DNA from: Gammaproteobacteria bacterium UBA1119
Lineage (GTDB): Bacteria > Pseudomonadota > Gammaproteobacteria > Pseudomonadales > Azotimanducaceae
Direction of reading: 5' to 3'
Length of the DNA: 6,741 nt
NCBI GenBank assembly: GCA_002313255.1
Contig: DCBA01000059.1
Coordinates: 17,101 to 23,841, forward strand
Shown: one piece after another, positions 5,364 through 6,741 of the stretch
Numbering within the stretch: position 1 is the stretch's first letter
Layout: every line of letters starts with the position of its first letter
Program-made: the position numbers and the translations under genes
Notes under the pieces: generated by a model
Told to the model about the DNA's origin: nothing
Databases searched by the model: none
The model's input: the letters and a program-made list of their open reading frames with translations, nothing else

Positions 5364-6125
5364 ATGAGTGAATCGGAATTAGTACAGACGCCAGTACCTA
5401 GCGAAATTCCGAAGCAAGTCTTTCAGGTCTCCGACGAGTTGCGCTCCCGAGTAGAGCGACTCGGGTTGCTTGAGACTGTCCAGCACGCGAGGGAAAACGG
5501 CTTCAGCTACATTCGCGATCCTGAACCCATGGAGTTCAACGATCGACTTCGCGAAGTCGTGTTGAAGTTCTCCGAAGCAAACCGTGGCACCAATATGTTG
5601 CTCGACAAGGATCCAATATTTGAAGAAGTAGTGCTCAACCCCAAGCTCCAGACAATAGTTGAACTGATGGTAGGGGAAGGCGCTTTGCTCTCTCAGTTTA
5701 CGTTGAGCGTCAGAGGCAAGGGAGCCCGGGCGCTGCCATTACATGCCGATCAGAACTGGACACCGGCCCCCTTTCCTGGACACAACCAACTGGTCACGTT
5801 TTGTTGGGCGTGTGATGAATTTACCAAAGCCGGTGGTGCGACGATGGTAGTGCCAAAAACACACCTGAACCGCCGTCACCCTGCACCTCGGGAAGTGAAG
5901 CAAGCTCAAGGTGCGATAGCTATAGAGTGTCCGGCCGGTAGCGTACCGTTTTGGGATGGGTCGGTGTGGCATGGGAACTGGCCTCGAACTATCGAAGGCA
6001 AGCGTGTGGTTCTGCACATTACGTTTACCCGCGCCTATTTGCGCCAGTTGGAGAATTATCGTTATCTGGATGACGCGTGGTTTCAGGATAGACCCCCCGA
6101 AATACGAGTAATGCTCGGGCGCTGA
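5364..6125 (+). CDS. Phytanoyl-CoA dioxygenase (PhyH) family Fe(II)/2-oxoglutarate oxygenase
   Basis: A 253-residue enzyme with an intact active site. LHADQNW supplies His127 and Asp129, GSVWHGNW supplies His203, and Arg214, 11 residues after His203, is placed to bind 2-oxoglutarate as in human PhyH. Such enzymes hydroxylate a carbon of small or lipid-like substrates using O2, Fe(II) and 2-oxoglutarate; the substrate is not readable here. The APFPGHNQLVTFCWACDEFT and GGATMVVPKTHLNRRHP blocks are typical of the bacterial subfamily. There is no signal peptide, so it should be cytosolic. The ATG start is supported by GAGGAA 5 nt upstream. It is about 85 residues shorter than the divergent paralogue, which carries extra sequence at both ends. 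The next feature downstream is the composite repeat, 28 bp after the stop. Confidence 0.93.
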   Translation: MSESELVQTPVPSEIPKQVFQVSDELRSRVERLGLLETVQHARENGFSYIRDPEPMEFNDRLREVVLKFSEANRGTNMLLDKDPIFEEVVLNPKLQTIVELMVGEGALLSQFTLSVRGKGARALPLHADQNWTPAPFPGHNQLVTFCWACDEFTKAGGATMVVPKTHLNRRHPAPREVKQAQGAIAIECPAGSVPFWDGSVWHGNWPRTIEGKRVVLHITFTRAYLRQLENYRYLDDAWFQDRPPEIRVMLGR

Positions 6126-6153
6126 GGATGAGTAAGAAGGATTTCATAGCCTA

Positions 6154-6249
6154 AAACCTACGCCTCTCGCCGAGATCTTTCATGGCTCTTGAGCTTGGTT
6201 CACATCCAAAACCTACTTAAATTGCAGACGCTCTAATTTATGTAGGCGG
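6154..6249 (-). repeat. Composite repeat: R2 hairpin plus linker plus C hairpin (fullest copy)
   Basis: The fullest form of the dispersed element. It starts with the R2 part (6154-6174, identical to 976-996), runs through a linker (6186-6207, identical to 2248-2269) and ends in the C part (6198-6249). The C palindrome at 6212-6246 is the best preserved: CCTAC/GTAGG outer arms, TAAATT/AATTTA inner arms after one T-T mismatch, and an AGA-CGC-TCT tip. Here the R2 hairpin has lost its right arm (GAGAT in place of GAGGC). Both halves begin with AAACCTAC, so on the minus strand each hairpin ends in GTAGGTTTT. Confidence 0.85.
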
Positions 6250-6308
6250 TTGCGTTACCTAAGCAATTCTTCCTTCTTTTTATTGAACTCTCAAGCAATG
6301 GAGTAGCA

Positions 6309-6410
6309 ATGAAAAAGGATGGATTAGCTGTGGAAGGTGAAGGAGTTTTGGAGCAGAGACGACAAGTTAGTTCAGTTATGGTCGAGCGAAGCAACTCGAT
6401 TTTGGTGTGA
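6309..6410 (+). CDS. Possible 33-aa small ORF
   Basis: A short plus-strand frame, MKKDGLAVEGEGVLEQRRQV and 13 further residues, ending TGA. GGAG at 6300-6303 is spaced 5 nt from the ATG, which is the only reason to list it. The product is hydrophilic with no recognisable motif. It converges on the minus-strand 32-aa frame, whose stop is 3 nt away, and could be a chance frame. No function can be proposed. Confidence 0.3.
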   Translation: MKKDGLAVEGEGVLEQRRQVSSVMVERSNSILV

Positions 6411-6413
6411 TTA

Positions 6414-6512
6414 TTATTTGGTTTTCCGCAGTCTCTTCCACAAGACTTCTACACCCCATCCAACAACATAGCTGACAGCTACAACGCCAATAATGATTAA
6501 GATGATAGACAT
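6414..6512 (-). CDS. Small single-pass membrane protein (32 aa)
   Basis: A minus-strand frame from ATG at 6512 to TAA at 6414-6416. The product is MSIILIIIGVVAVSYVVGWG followed by VEVLWKRLRKTK: one strongly hydrophobic transmembrane helix (about 2-20) and a basic C-terminal tail that should stay in the cytoplasm. An in-frame TAG lies nine codons upstream, so the gene cannot be much longer. Only a weak GGGTGG lies 9 nt before the start. It begins 31 nt after the stop of the 61-aa gene, so the two could form an operon. The shape recalls both type I toxin peptides and regulatory membrane microproteins, but nothing identifies it as either. Confidence 0.5.
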   Translation of the reverse strand: MSIILIIIGVVAVSYVVGWGVEVLWKRLRKTK

Positions 6513-6543
6513 GATAACGAGCCACCCATACTAAGCGTAAAAT

Positions 6544-6729
6544 TCAGCCATCTTTCTTCGCCTCTTCCATCCTTTTTATTAGCGCTTCTAATGCTGGACG
6601 AGTTGCCATATCTAAACCTACAAACTCTCCCTCCTCGGCTTTCATTCCAACTTCAAGTTGCCTGATGAGTTCCCTCTTTGTTGGTCCTTCTTGACGCCGT
6701 CCGTATATGCTCGGTGGTGTTGCTGGCAT
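6544..6729 (-). CDS. Hypothetical protein (61 aa), possibly extending past the window
   Basis: A small charged, mostly helical protein beginning MPATPPSIYGRRQEGPTK, with a helical middle (RELIRQLEVGMKAEEGEF) and a C-terminal helix (ALEALIKRMEEAKKDG). No family is recognised with confidence. The basic-then-acidic helical build is loosely like small antitoxins, but no DNA-binding motif is evident. ATG at 6729 is the first Met. The frame is still open for the remaining four codons to the window edge, so the true start could lie outside; AAGAAAG just before the ATG is too close to be a good Shine-Dalgarno. The 32-aa membrane peptide follows on the same strand. Confidence 0.5.
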   Translation of the reverse strand: MPATPPSIYGRRQEGPTKRELIRQLEVGMKAEEGEFVGLDMATRPALEALIKRMEEAKKDG

Positions 6730-6741
6730 CTTTCTTAAACT

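Noticed and set aside
1..6249. Canonical integron attC sites
   Set aside because: The dyad arms are CCTAC/GTAGG or ACCTAC/GTGGGT and lack the RYYYAAC/GTTRRRY cores. The C palindrome is shorter than known attC sites, and no integrase gene is present. Only the array-like layout is kept as a hypothesis.
762..6249. CRISPR array
   Set aside because: The repeats are 1-3 kb apart, diverge from each other and are separated by genes, not by uniform spacers. No cas gene is visible.

Overview
No rRNA, tRNA or informative housekeeping gene is present, so the organism can only be guessed. A lipobox signal peptide, clear Shine-Dalgarno sites, Fe(II)/2-oxoglutarate dioxygenases, a PHB-depolymerase-like lipoprotein esterase and several short ankyrin proteins suggest an environmental, probably aquatic, Gram-negative bacterium. 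A planctomycete or a gammaproteobacterium would both fit. The window is accessory DNA: small unrelated genes, long gaps and dispersed non-coding repeats.

The striking feature is a set of short hairpin-forming repeats, all in one orientation. Four copies of a ~52-bp element (called C) lie at 1-41, 762-813, 2908-2959 and 6198-6249. Two copies of a second hairpin (called R2), which shares the AAACCTAC end of C, lie at 976-1009 and 6154-6174. A linker piece also found beside the last C copy recurs at 2248-2269. Most genes are on the minus strand. Read in that direction the repeats fall at or near gene 3' ends, exactly 8 nt after the stop codon in two cases. The layout resembles an integron gene-cassette array, but the repeats do not match the attC core consensus and no integrase gene is in the window.

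Reading the minus strand from high to low coordinates: a 61-aa hypothetical gene and a 32-aa single-pass membrane peptide; the composite R2+C repeat (6249-6154); a 3.2-kb block; C (2959-2908); a four-helix membrane protein whose last codons lie in repeat sequence; a lipoprotein esterase; R2 (1009-976); a 39-aa membrane peptide; C (813-762); a short ankyrin protein and a VOC/glyoxalase-fold protein; and C (41-1). The 3.2-kb block holds two divergent phytanoyl-CoA-dioxygenase-family paralogues, an ankyrin frame overlapping the end of the minus-strand one, and a plus-strand ankyrin gene.

The two dioxygenase paralogues differ at the active site. The plus-strand copy has the HxD...H iron triad and the arginine expected to bind 2-oxoglutarate. 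The minus-strand copy has lost both the Asp and the Arg, so it is probably a non-catalytic or repurposed homologue. Three ankyrin genes of different subtypes lie within about 3.8 kb, and two of them look 5'-truncated at recombination-like junctions. No shared pathway is evident; what links the genes is the repeat framework.
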